The notes beneath the pieces were generated by a model. That model was not told where the DNA came from. It did no database searches and was given only the letters and a program-made list of their open reading frames with translations. A stretch of DNA of 64,000 nucleotides from Callorhinus ursinus (taxonomy: Eukaryota > Chordata > Mammalia > Carnivora > Otariidae). A program made the translations under genes and the position numbers. The stretch is taken from assembly GCF_003265705.1 (NCBI RefSeq), contig NW_020312858.1, positions 6,208,596 to 6,272,595 of the forward strand, read 5' to 3'. Of the stretch, positions 1 through 10,720 are shown in pieces. Numbering within the stretch: position 1 is the first letter of the stretch; the number at the start of each line of letters is the position of its first letter.

Positions 1-207
1 GAGAGTCCCACCTGCGCTACCTCCTTACCAACACTTGGTGATATCAGCCTTCTGAACTTTAGACATTCTCATTTTAGACATGTGTATTATGAATTTTTTT
101 TCCCAATATGTACCTTGTTTTTGTTCATGTATCTTAATGGTGACTTTCAAAAAGACATTTTTAATTCTGATGAAGTTCAATTGATCATTTAAAACAATGG
201 GTCATGG

Positions 208-208
<1 letters not shown>

Positions 209-239
<31 letters not shown>
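209..239. repeat. (TG)n microsatellite
   Basis: About 15 uninterrupted TG units inside the old L1. Probably length-polymorphic. Confidence 0.98.
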
Positions 240-241
<2 letters not shown>

Positions 242-1009
242 GTCCTTATGTGAGAAATACAGCCTATCCTAATGTTCCAAAGACTTCCTTCTGTTTCTTA
301 TAAAACTTTGACAGTTTTAGCTTTTCCAGTTAGGTCTGTGATCAGTTTTTAAATTAACTTTATACATTGTGTGGGGCAAAGGCCAAGAATCTTGTTCTTT
401 CTTTTTATTTATTTATTTCTTTATTTATTTATGTATTCTCGCATACACACCTCCAGTTATTCCAGCACATTTTGTGGAAAAGACTTTCCTTTTCTCATTG
501 AATTGCTTGAGCGTATTTGTCAAAAATCAACTGACTGTGTATTTATGTGGGTTTCTGTCTAGACTCTCCATTGTGTTTCTTTGATGTATATGTCTGTCTA
601 TCCCTATTCTGAGACCACACTAGATCACATTAGCTGTATGGTGAGTTTTGCAATCAGGTCAGATAAGTCCTTCCAAATGTTCTTCTGCAAAATTGTTTTG
701 GCTTTTCTCACTTTCACATAAATTTTAGAATTCGCTTTCAATTTCTTAAAAAAAAAAACCCACAAAACAACTACTGGAATTTTGCTTAGGATGGCATTGA
801 AATTAGAGATCCGCCAAGGGGAAATCTACATTTTAACACTCCCGAGTCTTCTAATCAGTGGACATGGTGTATCTTGCCACTGATTTAGGTCTTTCTAATT
901 TTCTTGCAGCAAAGTGTTGCAATGTTGACCGCATAGTTCAATGTTGAATTTATCCCTCAATATTTCATGGCTTTAGAATTCATCCCTGAGTATTGTGTGA
1001 TGACACTTT

Positions 1010-1206
1010 TTTAAAAAAAAATTTTATTTATTTATTTGACAGAGAGAGACACAGCGAGAGAGGGAACACAAGCAGGGGGAGTGGGAGAGGGAGAAGCAGG
1101 CTCTCTGCCGAGCAGGGAGCCTGATGCGGGGCTCGATCCCAGGACCCTGGGATCATGAACTGAGCTGAAGGCAAACGCTTTAACGACTGAGCCACCCAGG
1201 CACCCC
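1010..1206 (-). mobile_element. Can-SINE (tRNA-derived carnivore SINE)
   Basis: The complement reads as a tRNA-like head (GGTGCCTGGGTGGCTCAGTC with an A-box-like GGCTCAG and a B-box-like GATCGAGCCC), then the body with CCTGCTTGTGTTC, then an AAATAAATAAATAAAATTTT tail. A perfect 14-bp target-site duplication (TGTGATGACACTTT) lies at 996-1009 and 1207-1220. It is inserted in the old L1. Confidence 0.97.
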
Positions 1207-1345
1207 TGTGATGACACTTTAAACTTCAACTCCCAGTTGTTTGTTGCTAACGTGAGCTGCCATTGGTTTCTGCATTTTGCTGTGCACGCCTGGATCTTGC
1301 TAAACTCGGTTCCACCAGCATTTTTGTAGATTCTGTAGTCGCTTC

Positions 1346-1585
1346 TTCATTTCTTCTTCTGTGATGCGAGCACACATATTGGAGGGCTGTTGTGGAGACT
1401 AAAGAAGATAATACCTCTGGAGGACTTGTCCTGGTTGCTGGCCCATATTCCATAGTAGTAACAAAACTGACAGGGCCATCTTCAATGAGGCGAAGCCGAA
1501 CTGTGGTGCCTTAAGTAGGGATAGGGCTTACCTACCCTTGGGAGTTGGTAGTGACAGGAAAGGTGTGGAATGGCATAAGGGTGGG
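1346..1585. other. No recognised feature
   Basis: Unique-looking sequence between two L1 remnants. Nothing coding or repetitive recognised. Confidence 0.5.
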
Positions 1586-1716
1586 GGCTTCTGGGATGCT
1601 GGGCATGTTCTGTTTCTTGATTTGGGTGCTGGTTACACGGGTGTGTTCAACTTGTGAAAAACCAGTGAGCTAAGCACTTACGATATGCACATTTTTCTTC
1701 ATGACACTTCAATCGA
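1586..1716 (+). mobile_element. Old L1 3'-end fragment
   Basis: Contains the older-L1 3' end signature in order: 'gggatgctgggcatgttctg', 'tgggtgctggttacacggg', 'gtgtgttcaacttgtgaaaa', 'cttacgatatgcac'. Diverged and lacking a clear poly-A tail. Confidence 0.65.
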
Positions 1717-1729
1717 ATGACTGCCTTTT

Positions 1730-1925
1730 GAGCTCACATCATGAACTTGGCCCTTGATATGGCTTATCTCATTTAATCCTGTGAGCTGGTTGCTCTCATC
1801 CCCATTTTAGAGAAGACCAGACCGAGGTTCCAAGAGACAGAACCCCTTGTCCAAGCTCACAGAGTGAGTGCATCGTGAAGGTCAGTGTGGGGCTGGGTCT
1901 TGTGCCCTTAACCACTGTGCCAAAT
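1730..1925 (-). mobile_element. MIR SINE, antisense
   Basis: Shows the reversed MIR core order: 'tatctcatttaatcctg', 'ccccattttagagaag', 'ccttgtccaagctcacagag', then 'cccttaaccactgtgcc'. Ancient and diverged. Confidence 0.75.
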
Positions 1926-2480
1926 GGCCTTGCGTAAGAGTTTGGCTGGAAAGGAAGATCCATAATTTGGGGATGATGGGTGGGCTGGTGGGTTTGCCTC
2001 ACCCGGATAGCAACGGGCAGCTCTGGGCAGGCAGAGGCCGTAGCAGAGGGGCCCGAGGGTCCTGGGAAAGCCCAGGGGGCCAGCTGGCTTTCCTCACTGC
2101 CGTCACTGCTCGCTGCAGACCTGGCGTCTCAGATCCCCTCCCTGCTCCGGACACACACGAGCACTGTGTAATTGCCTGATCTGGACTAGCGAACAGGGCG
2201 GAGGTGCGGGGACGTTTATTTTTCATGAAAAGGTCAGAGTGAGATGATGGGAGGTGGCGCTCAGTGAGGGGGAGCTGCCTCAGAAAATGTGCTGACTGGT
2301 CCAAGCTTATCAGACCGGAACGCATGTTTCTGGTGCCTTCTGCCGCCCATGTGGGCCTCACTCTTTTCAGCCCGAATCATAACAATTGCCAAACTTGCCA
2401 GGCCTCCGGGGATCATGGCAGGAGCTGATGGGGGAGGGGGGAGAGAGAAGCAGGAGGTCCGGGTTTTCTTTTCTGTCACG
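1926..2480. other. No recognised feature (GC-rich non-repeat)
   Basis: Moderately GC-rich. Overlapping open frames of up to 120 codons on both strands show no domain I recognise and no start context or splice signals that set one apart. Probably non-coding. Confidence 0.4.
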
Positions 2481-2484
2481 GAAG

Positions 2485-2655
2485 AACTAGATTTTGGCAA
2501 ATTTCTTACATCCTCCTGGGCCTTGGTTTCCTCATCTGAAAAACGGGGACAGAGCGCCTATCCTGTAGGGTTGTTCTGAGGGGCCGACTTCGTGTAGCTA
2601 GAGGCACACTAGCAGAAGCCCAGAGCACGGTCAGTGCTCGGTGAGCGTCCAAATG
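2485..2655 (+). mobile_element. MIR SINE
   Basis: The MIR 3' half is visible as 'ccttggtttcctcatctgaa', 'gggttgttctgagg' and 'gcacggtcagtgctcggtg'. Confidence 0.75.
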
Positions 2656-3280
2656 CTTGTAAACTATAAAATATGGTGAAGCAGCTTTGGCTTCTCCCAA
2701 CCCTGGGTCTCCATGTTGCACGTCCCTAAGGAGATAGCTCTTGGCTGCCAGGAGAAACAAGAAGAGTCCCTTCCAGGAGGCTCTTTTGAGCATTTGCACA
2801 GACCCATACCACGTCTGCGTGGCCTACGGATGTGACCGAGAGGCAGCTGGTTGTCTCTTCTTTGGGCCACGTAGTGACAAACAGGACTGAACTGGGCAGG
2901 AATTTGGGTCTCAAACCCAGCATCTGGTGCTGTCCAAGATGGCGGCCCTCTCGCCAGCTACCGCTGTGGCTGGGAGTAGGGAGGGTAAAGGAGAGGGCCA
3001 AGAAGGACTCCAGTCATGGCTGGGACGTTCCTCTCACTCTTCCTTGCATAACGAAGTCTGGGAGAGCTCTGAGCTGCTGGGCTTGGGGCGTCAAAGGCCA
3101 CCTTGGCCCAGCAGGCTTGGTGAAACTGACTGTCTAAACCCATGACTAAAATAGGAATGGGGTGTCAGGCAGAGGCCAAGGCTAGGCTCTGCCCCTTACT
3201 GTCTGCTCTCTTCCTTGGCAACGTGTGTAGACAGGCTGAAGCAGGCAGGCTCCATACTGGAGGGACTCAAGTCTAGGTAC
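2656..3280. other. Mostly unassigned; possible weak MIR at 2840-2935
   Basis: 2840-2935 has a faint antisense-MIR look ('gaatttgggtctcaaacccag'). The rest is unassigned apart from a YY1-like site at 2936-2946. Confidence 0.35.
2936..2946 (+). promoter_or_regulatory. YY1-like motif AAGATGGCGGC
   Basis: Exact match to the AAnATGGCGGC core bound by the zinc-finger factor YY1, usually found near transcription starts. No CpG island, TATA box or exon is visible around it, so function is unproven. Confidence 0.5.
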
Positions 3281-3291
3281 AAAATATTTAA

Positions 3292-3496
3292 TTTTTTTAA
3301 AAAAGATTTTATTTATTTACTTGAGAGAGAGAGAGCAAGTGAGAGAGAGAGAGAGAGAGGTGGAGAGGCAGATGGAGAGGCAGAAGCAGATTCCCCGCGG
3401 AGGAGGGAACCTGATGCTGCTCACTCCCGGAACTCTGGGATCATAACTGGAGCTGAAGGCAGATGCTTAACTGACTGAGCCACCCGGGCTCCCCCC
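3292..3496 (-). mobile_element. Can-SINE
   Basis: The complement has the tRNA-like head (CCCGGGTGGCTCAGTCAGTTAAGC), the CT-rich body and an A-rich tail (AAGTAAATAAATAAAATC). A 10-bp duplication AAATATTTAA lies at 3282-3291 and 3497-3506. A (GA)n stretch in the body is expanded. Confidence 0.96.
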
Positions 3497-3529
3497 AAAT
3501 ATTTAAATTAATAAGAATAAATAAGTGTT

Positions 3530-3760
3530 GTTTTAATGGCTACCAAAGCGAATGGAATTCCAGGAAGCATGTGCAATGGTACTGGGACATAGCAATATCT
3601 GGTGTATTTAGGGAACTGGAAGATACCCAAAGTGGCAGAACTCTGGGGAACCTGGGAGAAGCGATGGCTAGAAAGGCTGAAGGTCAGACTGAGGCCAGGG
3701 TTTTGACTACTCGGCCACAGTAGGAGAGAGTCCTGAGAGTTTACAAGCAGTGACATCATC
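3530..3760 (-). mobile_element. L2 fragment, antisense (left part)
   Basis: Resembles the complement of the L2 3' region: 'gaagcgatggctagaaag' and a run toward 'gcagtgacatcatc', which mirrors L2 '...gatcatgtcactcc'. It continues at 4134-4240 beyond the inserted L1. Confidence 0.55.
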
Positions 3761-3775
3761 AAAAGGATGCTTCAG

Positions 3776-4118
3776 GTTTTTCCTCTCTTCCCCTGTGGTC
3801 CTCTGCCTTGTTTCTCAAATTCCACAAATCAGTGAGATCATATGATAATTGTCTTTCTCTGATTGACTTATTTCACTTAGCATAATGAAACAAGACAAAA
3901 CCAGAGAGGGAGACAGACCATAAGAGACTCTTAATCTCAGGAAACAAACTAAGGGTTGCTGGAGTGGTGGGGGTGGGAGGGATGGGGTGGCTGGGTGATG
4001 GACATTGGGGAGGGTATGTAGTATGGTGAGCGCTGTGAATTGTGTAAGACTGATGAATCACAGACTTATCCCCTTGAAAAAATACATTATATGTTAATAA
4101 AAATAAATAAATTAAAAA
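3776..4118 (+). mobile_element. 5'-inverted (twin-primed) carnivore L1, 3' end
   Basis: Positions 3776-3884 are L1 ORF2-end sequence in antisense (TTGTCTTTCTCTGATTGACT and 'tatttcacttagcataat'). Positions 3885-4118 are the L1 3'UTR in sense: 'gagactcttaatctcagg', the G-rich tract, 'ctgatgaatcacag', then an A-rich tail. The two pieces are contiguous in an L1 but head to head here, which is the twin-priming pattern. A perfect 15-bp duplication AAAAGGATGCTTCAG lies at 3761-3775 and 4119-4133. It is inserted into an antisense L2. Confidence 0.93.
3969..3987 (+). other. G-quadruplex motif in the L1 3'UTR
   Basis: Four G-runs (5, 3, 3 and 4) separated by 1-2 bases. A G-rich tract is a normal part of L1 3'UTRs. 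Confidence 0.7.
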
Positions 4119-4133
4119 AAAAGGATGCTTCAG

Positions 4134-4240
4134 AAAGATCCTTCTGGCAGTTGTGCAGGGGAGGGCCTGAAGTAGGGTAAGACCAGATGCAGAGGTGTCA
4201 GAGAGGAAGCTATGAAAATGCCTACCCAGGAACAGCAATT
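4134..4240 (-). mobile_element. L2 fragment, antisense (right part)
   Basis: Continues the element split by the L1: 'gaaagatccttctggcagttg' mirrors L2 '..gccagagtgatcttt'. Confidence 0.6.
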
Positions 4241-4655
4241 TTCAGGGAAGAGCGTCCCTACATAAGCTAGTTTCAAGGAAGTTCACTTTTGTAAAACAGG
4301 TTTGGATTCCCTCCTTGAAAACCCCTCTCATGACCATTAAGTGACACCAAAGACCCTGCCCAAGACAAATGCAGATCCTCCCGGCCTTATGGCGGGGGGA
4401 GGGATAGGTAGCAACCATAGTCTATGAAGCCACATGGAGGGTGATAACTTGCATCTTTTCTCCACCCTCCCAAGGTGGAGAAATCCTGTCTTACCCAGGA
4501 TTGTGTCTCATCCCAGCAGCTTCTGAATGAGCTGGAGGAACTGCAGACTCACTGGTTTCTGAACTAAGCCAGTGGCACCTGGTTGCATTGGCAGAGAAAC
4601 TTTGGAATGGTCTGCCCATTAAGACATTTTAATCAATCTCAGAAAACTTAGTCTC
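4241..4655. other. No recognised feature
   Basis: Unassigned, no long open frame. Confidence 0.4.
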
Positions 4656-4659
4656 ACAC

Positions 4660-4755
4660 TGATTGTGGTCAACTAGTTCTACTACTGACTTTGGGCAAAA
4701 TCCTTCCAAGATGTTGGCCTCAGTTTCTCCATCTGAAAATGGGGAAAACAAAAGC
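4660..4755 (+). mobile_element. MIR SINE fragment
   Basis: 'actgactttgggcaaaatcc', 'cctcagtttctccatctg' and 'aaaatgggga' follow MIR core order. Confidence 0.7.
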
Positions 4756-5195
4756 AAATCTAAAAACCTTCTGCTGTTATTTGTCCAGGAGGTCTAAGCT
4801 CAAGTTACCCTGAAGGGCTGGTAACTTACTGATAGACCCTCATGACCAGCCCAGCGGCATCTCTTGCCATGTTGTTGAGGTCAACCTTCGGCAAACCCGA
4901 AGTGTTCCTATGTGTTGACTCAAGAAGGCACACAGGTTAGACTCTAGAGAAATTTTGTGCCAAAATTCTGTAAATGTGATGAGGATGCCTGTTTGTTTTC
5001 ACTCATGATTGGAAAAGAAAAAATAAACAGGGGTATATGTGGATAGTCGATTATGACAACTTGACCACGGAACTCAGTGTGGCTTCCAATACATGGATGA
5101 TGGGCTTTTATCCCTGAGTGTCCTTCATTTTAACGCTCCATGATAATTCCTTCAGTGTCAGTGTTTCCCAGATTCTAAGTTTCAATCTTATTCTA
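4756..5195. other. No recognised feature
   Basis: AT-leaning unassigned sequence, no open frame of interest. Confidence 0.4.
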
Positions 5196-5199
5196 GAAG

Positions 5200-5960
5200 C
5201 CTCTCGATGAGCTCCAACTCAACTGAGACCCTCTCCAGGCCAGACTTCGCTCCTGACTGTTGAATGTGTTTCCGGGCTTCGGGAAACCTCCTCTTCTATA
5301 TACTACAGCTCCTTTAACTCGACAAGTCCCAGCCTGAATTGATCCTCTTTCCTGCCTGACTTGCTCCTCATCCTTGATTCCCTGTTTCAGGAATGACACC
5401 ATTCCCCACCCAGTCACCATGGCTGGAAGCTGGGAGTCATTCTGGGCTCCTTGCCAACACTCACTCCTACATCCATCCATTGTCACATCCCGCATGCTTG
5501 GCCCTTGTTTGGCTAGAGTCTACCCTGTTCTCTCCTACCGATGACTCTTTACCCAAGTTCAGTGCTGACTTACTTCATCTTGTACTGGAGGCTCCTCCTA
5601 TTTGTTTTCTCACCCACCAATCTCCTCTTCTTCCAGGTTGACTTTCCCTTTGCTGCTATACTAATTTCCCCAAAACCGTGATCTGGCCATGTCTCTCCTG
5701 CTTGAGATACCATGTAAGGTCTTCATGGCTTATAGAAGAGTTGAAATTTCCTAGCTGAACATGTGAAGTCAGCCACAAGAGACCATCTGATGTTTCTTGG
5801 ATGCACCTTCTCTTTTTGAAGCTCTATGTCTTTCCACATGCTGATCCTACTGCTTGGTTTGCCCATCCTCCCAGTTCTTTTGTACTTGACCCTGCTGACA
5901 TTTGATCCCTGTTGACCTCTCAAGCCTCATACCTTATTATTCTCCTCCTACCTGTGTGCA
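5200..5960 (+). mobile_element. L2 LINE fragment, 3' half
   Basis: In L2 order: 'gctgggagtcattctgggct' (L2 'gggagtcatccttgac'), 'gtgatctggccatgtctc' and 'tgcttgagataccatgtaagg' (L2 'tctgatcatgtcactcccctgctt'), then 'ccacatgctgatcctactg'. Diverged, no intact frame. Confidence 0.6.
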
Positions 5961-7155
5961 GTCCTCGCTGCTGGCCATGTCTACCTACTTGGAGAGCTTC
6001 TGAGATGGCCAGTGAGTCCTTCTCACCAATGGCCTGTCTTGCATATGATGGATATATGATGTGTTCTTCTGGGTTGGCTGTAAGTCATATGGGCAAGGGA
6101 CAAACATTTCTTGTGTGAGTAGAACCACTCTTCTTGCTTTTCCCTGGGCCCCTCCATCTGTGCTCACCACCGGTACCTGTGAGTAGAAAGCAGTTATGCG
6201 ATCAACACTGAAAGAGGTCATGTTCTAGAAATACAGTGATGATGGCTGAAGGACTTCCAAATGTGATTGGAAGGTACCTTTTCCCATGTGTAGTTTGCAA
6301 AATTCCATGTGATAAATTTGACATAGCTGGAATGAATCATCATTCACATTTCCCTGCACATTCTGGGTAAGATTTGCATTTGTGGTCTTCATCAATGAAA
6401 CTTAGTAATAACCTTTGAGTCATTGGAAGCTGGTATTCATAGGTGGCATGATTGATGAGGCGGCATTGTGAGTAATGATGCAACTGACATTAAAGATGCT
6501 GCTAGGGAACTACATAGGCACAGACACCTGTATTGTCTCCAAATAAGCAGGTTCTGAAATGCCATGTCATAGGGAGGAAACACAGCATTAACATTTTTTT
6601 TTCTCATTGTAGGAGATATAAAACCAGCCAGAAATGGTGCATTTGATAGCAAAGAACACAAATATATGGTTCCTGGTCATGAACAGGAAGAGATGATGCC
6701 CGGACCCTAAGAAAAACCTTCATGTTCATGTGCTCTATTGGACAATGGACAAGTATATAATTACATCTTCTTTACCCATTATTCTAAGTCTTCAGTGATA
6801 AATTGCTATGCCTCATAAGGGTCTATGAATTTTATAACATATTTTTTAAATTAAACTGATTATTTCTCAGGGCCCCACAACAATCCGCTCAGGGCCCCGT
6901 ACACTCTAGGGATGGCTCTGCTCTGGAGAAGGACTTTATAAATATCTTGAAATGCCTCTAATTCCCCAAAGGGAACATTATGCATGCTGCATAGCTGATA
7001 TTTTATGTTGTATCATCTCAAAGGACCCTTTAAATTTGGTAGATATCTGTCCATCTGTTTTTAAGTGATGTGATAACAGGAGTTCAGGCAAAACAGACAA
7101 AACTCTATGTGTACTGAAGGGACAGTACCTGAGATAAATTCAATAAAAGTAAGCT
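5961..7155. other. Long unassigned stretch
   Basis: About 1.2 kb with no repeat I can name. A short frame near 6255-6365 has two Cys and two His in a loose zinc-finger-like spacing, but it is brief, ends in a stop and has no supporting signals. 6840-6900 is AT-rich, followed by a repeated CAGGGCCCC word. Confidence 0.4.
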
Positions 7156-7159
7156 CACG

Positions 7160-7300
7160 AGGGGCTGTTACAGTGATACCCACACTGTGTAGCTCTATGA
7201 GATTGAGTAGCTATTATTGTCCTAATTGAGAGATAAAGCTCACACTGCTAATGAGAGATGCAGGTCAAGTTCCAGTCCCTGTGAATCTGAGAAAGGGCGC
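7160..7300 (-). mobile_element. Possible MIR fragment, antisense
   Basis: 'tattattgtcctaattgaga' then 'aggtcaagttccagtccctg' loosely follow the reversed MIR core. Weak. Confidence 0.35.
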
Positions 7301-8150
7301 ACAGCCAAGCCCCTGGGGAAAATACCCATGTTTGTAAAAACCGTGTCTGAAAGGCTTATCTTGAGGGCAGCTAAGGCCTTTGAAAAGCCACTGAGAATAA
7401 AAAATGAGGGTTTTTCTTGTTTGGAGACAGTTGGCAGAGAAGGAAGGAGAGTCCATAGCATGGTGTGATGGTACAACATTGACAGTTATCGGAGAAAATT
7501 AAGAGAGCTGCTCAATTCATCAAGGCAAAAGCCTTTAATCTGGAAAGATTGAAGCTGAAGATCAGGGAAAGGCAGAAGGCACACCTCACTGCTCTTAATT
7601 AATTCAAGTCTCCATCCCACATGAATTATAGCTCAGGGTCCTGAAAGGACTTGCAGAAGTCTTTGTGGGATCCCTGTCAGTCTTATTTGGAGAACTGTGG
7701 AGGGAGAGACGCCAGAAGACCAGGGATGGGCACGTCCTGTCTTGATTTTCAAAACCTGGGTTCTAGAAATTATAGGCTTAAATCCACTTTCTGGCGATGA
7801 ACTAGAAGTGATTATTCAAATGGTGTAGGGGTTAAGTGCACTTAGAAGAGGAAGTAGGAATCAGTTTGGAGCCATCATAGGTTCACTAAGAACTAGTAAT
7901 TTTAAAATATCATTCACTTTTTTTTGAATGCTTCCTAGATTAGTACTGTGGATATTTGATTATTTTTCATCCCCCCACCATTTGGACTGATCTGGGGGAA
8001 CTCTCACCTTTATGGAGCTTGGGGAGATGTGGAAACTGTCTTCCATGGTAAAACTGAAGATGCCGTGTGCTCAATTTCCCAGGCTCCCTTGCAGTGAGGT
8101 CATTGCCAGAGTAATTCTTCTAGGCTAGTCTCCAAGGAGATCTCTAGGGA
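7301..8150. other. Unassigned; 8080-8150 may belong to another old repeat
   Basis: 7300-8080 shows nothing recognisable. 'cccaggctcccttgcag' near 8080 is a phrase common in old mammalian LTR relics, too short to name. Confidence 0.35.
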
Positions 8151-8152
8151 CA

Positions 8153-8677
8153 AGCTATGGCAAGCCAAATAATGGTCCTCCAAAGATGTCCATATCTTAA
8201 TCCCTGGAAACTGCAGATATGTTAGATTACATGGCAAAGGGGAATTAAGGTTGCAGATGGAATTAAGGCTGCTGATCAACTGTCCTTAAAATAAGGAGCT
8301 CAACCTGGATTACCTGGGTGGGGCCAATGTAATCACATGGGTCCTTAAAAGTGGAAGAAGGAATCGGAAGAGTCAGAGAAGGAACTATGATGATGGAAGC
8401 AGGGCCAGAGAGATGCTACACTGCTGGGTTTGAGGATGGAGGAAGGGGGCCATGAGCCAAGGAAAGTGGATGGCCTTCAGCAGCTGGAAAAGGCAAAGAA
8501 ACAGATTCTCCTTTAGAGCCTCCAGAAGGAAAGTAGCCCTGTCCATCCCTTGATTTTAGCCTGGTGAGACCTGTTTTGAATGTCTGTTTTGAATGTCCTA
8601 CAGAATCGTTAAGATAATAAATTTGCGTTGCTTAAGCCACTGAATTTGTTATAACAGCAATAGGAAACTAGTATACA
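8153..8677 (+). mobile_element. Solitary LTR, MaLR/ERVL-like
   Basis: Order of landmarks fits an old mammalian LTR: 'gatgtccatatcttaatccc', 'atgttagattacatggcaaa', 'ccaatgtaatcacatgggtcc', 'attttagcctggtgagacc', an AATAAA polyadenylation signal, then 'gaaactagtataca'. No internal viral genes flank it. The family name is uncertain. Confidence 0.7.
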
Positions 8678-8944
8678 CTCAATGTGTCTCTGCAATTGGC
8701 CTTTTCTAGTGGAGCATTTTACTGATGACATGGATCAATAGTTTTCAAACTAGACTGGGCAGAGTTCCAATGGGGTGTCTTAGAGGCTACCAAGAAAGGA
8801 AGTTGGGAAGGGAAAGGCAGAGGCAATGGGACCCTGGGACACCCCATCCATGCTGCCACTGGAACAATACTGTTTTTATCTATATTAAATATTGGAACTC
8901 TATGAAAAAGGTTTGAAAGTCATCACTGACATCATAGATAAATG

Positions 8945-9195
8945 TATTAAGTATAATAATAACAGATAACATTTACTGAATGTTTACATAGACGGGACAC
9001 CCTGCTTAGTAGTGTATACAACTTAGTGAATCCTCATAGTAGTTGTAAGAGGTAAATATCACCTTTGTGGATGGGGAAAATGAGGCTCAGGGAAATTAAG
9101 TCACTCAACCAAAATCCCACAGTGTGTAAGTGGCAGAAATGGCATTTTAACTTGGGAAATCTGACTCTAGAGCTGCACTCTTAGGCAAGTCCATC
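8945..9195 (-). mobile_element. MIR SINE, near full length, antisense
   Basis: 'acagataacatttactgaat', 'gaatcctcatagtag', 'aaaatgaggctcaggga' and 'aatctgactctagagctgca' follow the reversed MIR consensus over about 250 bp. Confidence 0.85.
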
Positions 9196-9199
9196 AGGC

Positions 9200-9740
9200 A
9201 TTTAATTGGAAAGATCTAGTTGGAGTATCATATTGATGGTACAATTCCGAATTCAAACATATTTATACGACAGAAGACATTTGTTTGGGAAAGAGGCGAA
9301 ATCCTGCATTTGAGTTCAAAAGCACAATTACATCAAAGTGTGGGCAGTTCAAGGGAATTAATCAGGTTATCTGTAGGTTTGTTGCAGAGAGGTGTTTGCA
9401 GTGGGTGGAAGGTCACCACCTTCTGGGTATATTACAAGTATAATATTCCAGGACCCTATGATGAAGAAAGTCCTTTACATGACAGAACGGGCTGCCTCAT
9501 GATGTTGTGAGCACCCTGTTATTGGTAGCAGTCAAAAAAAAAAAAAAAGATTGAGTTTGTGGTGGTTGGGAGTTGATTTAAGGTCCCTTTAAAATTCTAA
9601 GATCTAAAGGTTGTTGTGCATAGGGTCAATTGATGGGAAGTCTTAGTGCTTGGCATAAGCAACCCCATTTTCTCTAGACTAATGAGACAGAGGGAATTCT
9701 AAATGGATAGATCCTGCTTCAGTGTCGGGCACCCAACCTC
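9200..9740. other. Unassigned; A-run at 9534-9549
   Basis: A frame of 96 codons (9220-9510) has no recognisable domain. A run of about 16 A at 9534-9549 is not attached to an element I recognise. Confidence 0.4.
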
Positions 9741-9744
9741 TGGG

Positions 9745-10010
9745 GCTTGTATTTTATCCAAGAGGAAAGGGGAATCCACAGCAAGTGTTTAAGCAGCAAC
9801 CTGATAGGGACAGATCTGCATTTCTGAGGGGCGCATTGATCAGAGCGGGAGAAGTTGAGTTGGGGGAGCAGCTGTTGAAAAAGCGTGAAAGAGAAACATT
9901 TTGGGACCAGGGCAGACAGAGCCAGAAGACCTAGGCTGAGAAGGGAAAAGAGCGAGAGGGTGGAGTACCGGACAACACCCAGGTGAGGGCTGGGCTGGGT
10001 GGAGCTGTCC
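9745..10010 (-). mobile_element. L2 fragment, antisense
   Basis: 'gtgtttaagcagcaacctg' followed by 'agatctgcatttctgagggg' mirrors L2 '..aaaa.gcaaatctgatca.gtcac...gcttaaaacac'. Confidence 0.6.
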
Positions 10011-10575
10011 AGAATGCGAGGTGCTGGGTGCCTGCGAAGTGCAGGAACTCCAGGGCACAGAGAAGGTCCACATGGAAGGTTGTCTGGGGAGGAGCCCTGT
10101 GCTAAGTGGGTCACAGATTTGGTCGACTCTACAGATGTATTAGTCAGAAGTGGGTCAGGAGCTGGAGGTCCAGTGTCAAGACAGGTGGAGCCCTGTAATC
10201 CTTATTCTGCCTGTGATTTGCGGACCTGCTGAAGACAGACAAGAGCCTGGCAATCAGCCTAGCAATGGGCCTGGCTTCTGAGTGGGATGTGGGCTTCTGG
10301 GTGGGTTGGAGGTGGCAGAGAGAGCCTGCCTGTGAATCCCACTGACCAGTAGTTCTGGCACCCCTCCCCCTCCCCTACCCTACCACCCCCCTCCTCAGTG
10401 AATCTGCATTTACCAGACATGAAGGAAAAGCACATTCACCAGCTGCCACCTCCCTCTGGCCTTCAGACTAAACCAGTTCACTCTCTCCAGGAATTCAACC
10501 ACCTCCGCCTGTCACTCCAGAACACTCATGTTTCCCACGGCTAGAGTTTTTACTCTATTAGTCTTTTACTTCTAC
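10011..10575. other. Unassigned; C-rich tract 10361-10397
   Basis: Contains a low-complexity C/T/A tract with several C-runs. Nothing else recognised. Confidence 0.45.
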
Positions 10576-10579
10576 CTCC

Positions 10580-10720
10580 TTTCCCCAACAGGAAATCATC
10601 GGAGCCTCAGTTTTTTTATCCATAAAATGGAGATAATAGTAATCCTTATTGTAAAGACAGGTATTGCCTAAAAAACTCGTACATATAGTGAGTGCTCAGT
10701 AAAAACTAGTTATTGTCAGG
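10580..10720 (+). mobile_element. MIR SINE, 3' half
   Basis: 'gagcctcag', 'ataaaatggagataatagta' and 'gtgagtgctcagtaaaaact' match the MIR 3' half. Confidence 0.8.

Larger units (their letters stand above)
1..1345 (-). mobile_element. Old L1 (LINE-1) ORF2-region fragment, antisense
   Basis: Read on the plus strand this is the familiar complement of the L1 ORF2 3' half, in colinear order: a CACCAACACTTGG-type block near the start, then a region like 'attttgtggaaaagactttcc', then 'gtcaaaaatcaactgac', then 'attgttttggctttt', then 'gtttgttgctaa'. It is heavily mutated, with no open frame over 75 codons, so it is a fossil. A Can-SINE (1010-1206) interrupts it and the L1 resumes after the SINE's duplication. 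It is truncated at the window edge. The exact subfamily cannot be told by eye. Confidence 0.82.

Noticed and set aside
1010..1206. tRNA-like A and B boxes in this and the other SINE heads, suggesting tRNA genes
   Set aside because: They are the tRNA-derived heads of Can-SINEs, with SINE body, A-rich tail and target-site duplications. No cloverleaf with a plausible acceptor stem.
6255..6365. Short reading frame with Cys-x2-Cys and His residues resembling a zinc finger
   Set aside because: Only about 37 codons, spacing does not match a C2H2 finger, ends in a stop, and nothing around it supports a gene or processed pseudogene.
8153..8677. LTR as part of a complete endogenous retrovirus
   Set aside because: No second LTR in the same orientation and no gag/pol/env remnants nearby. 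It is a solitary LTR.
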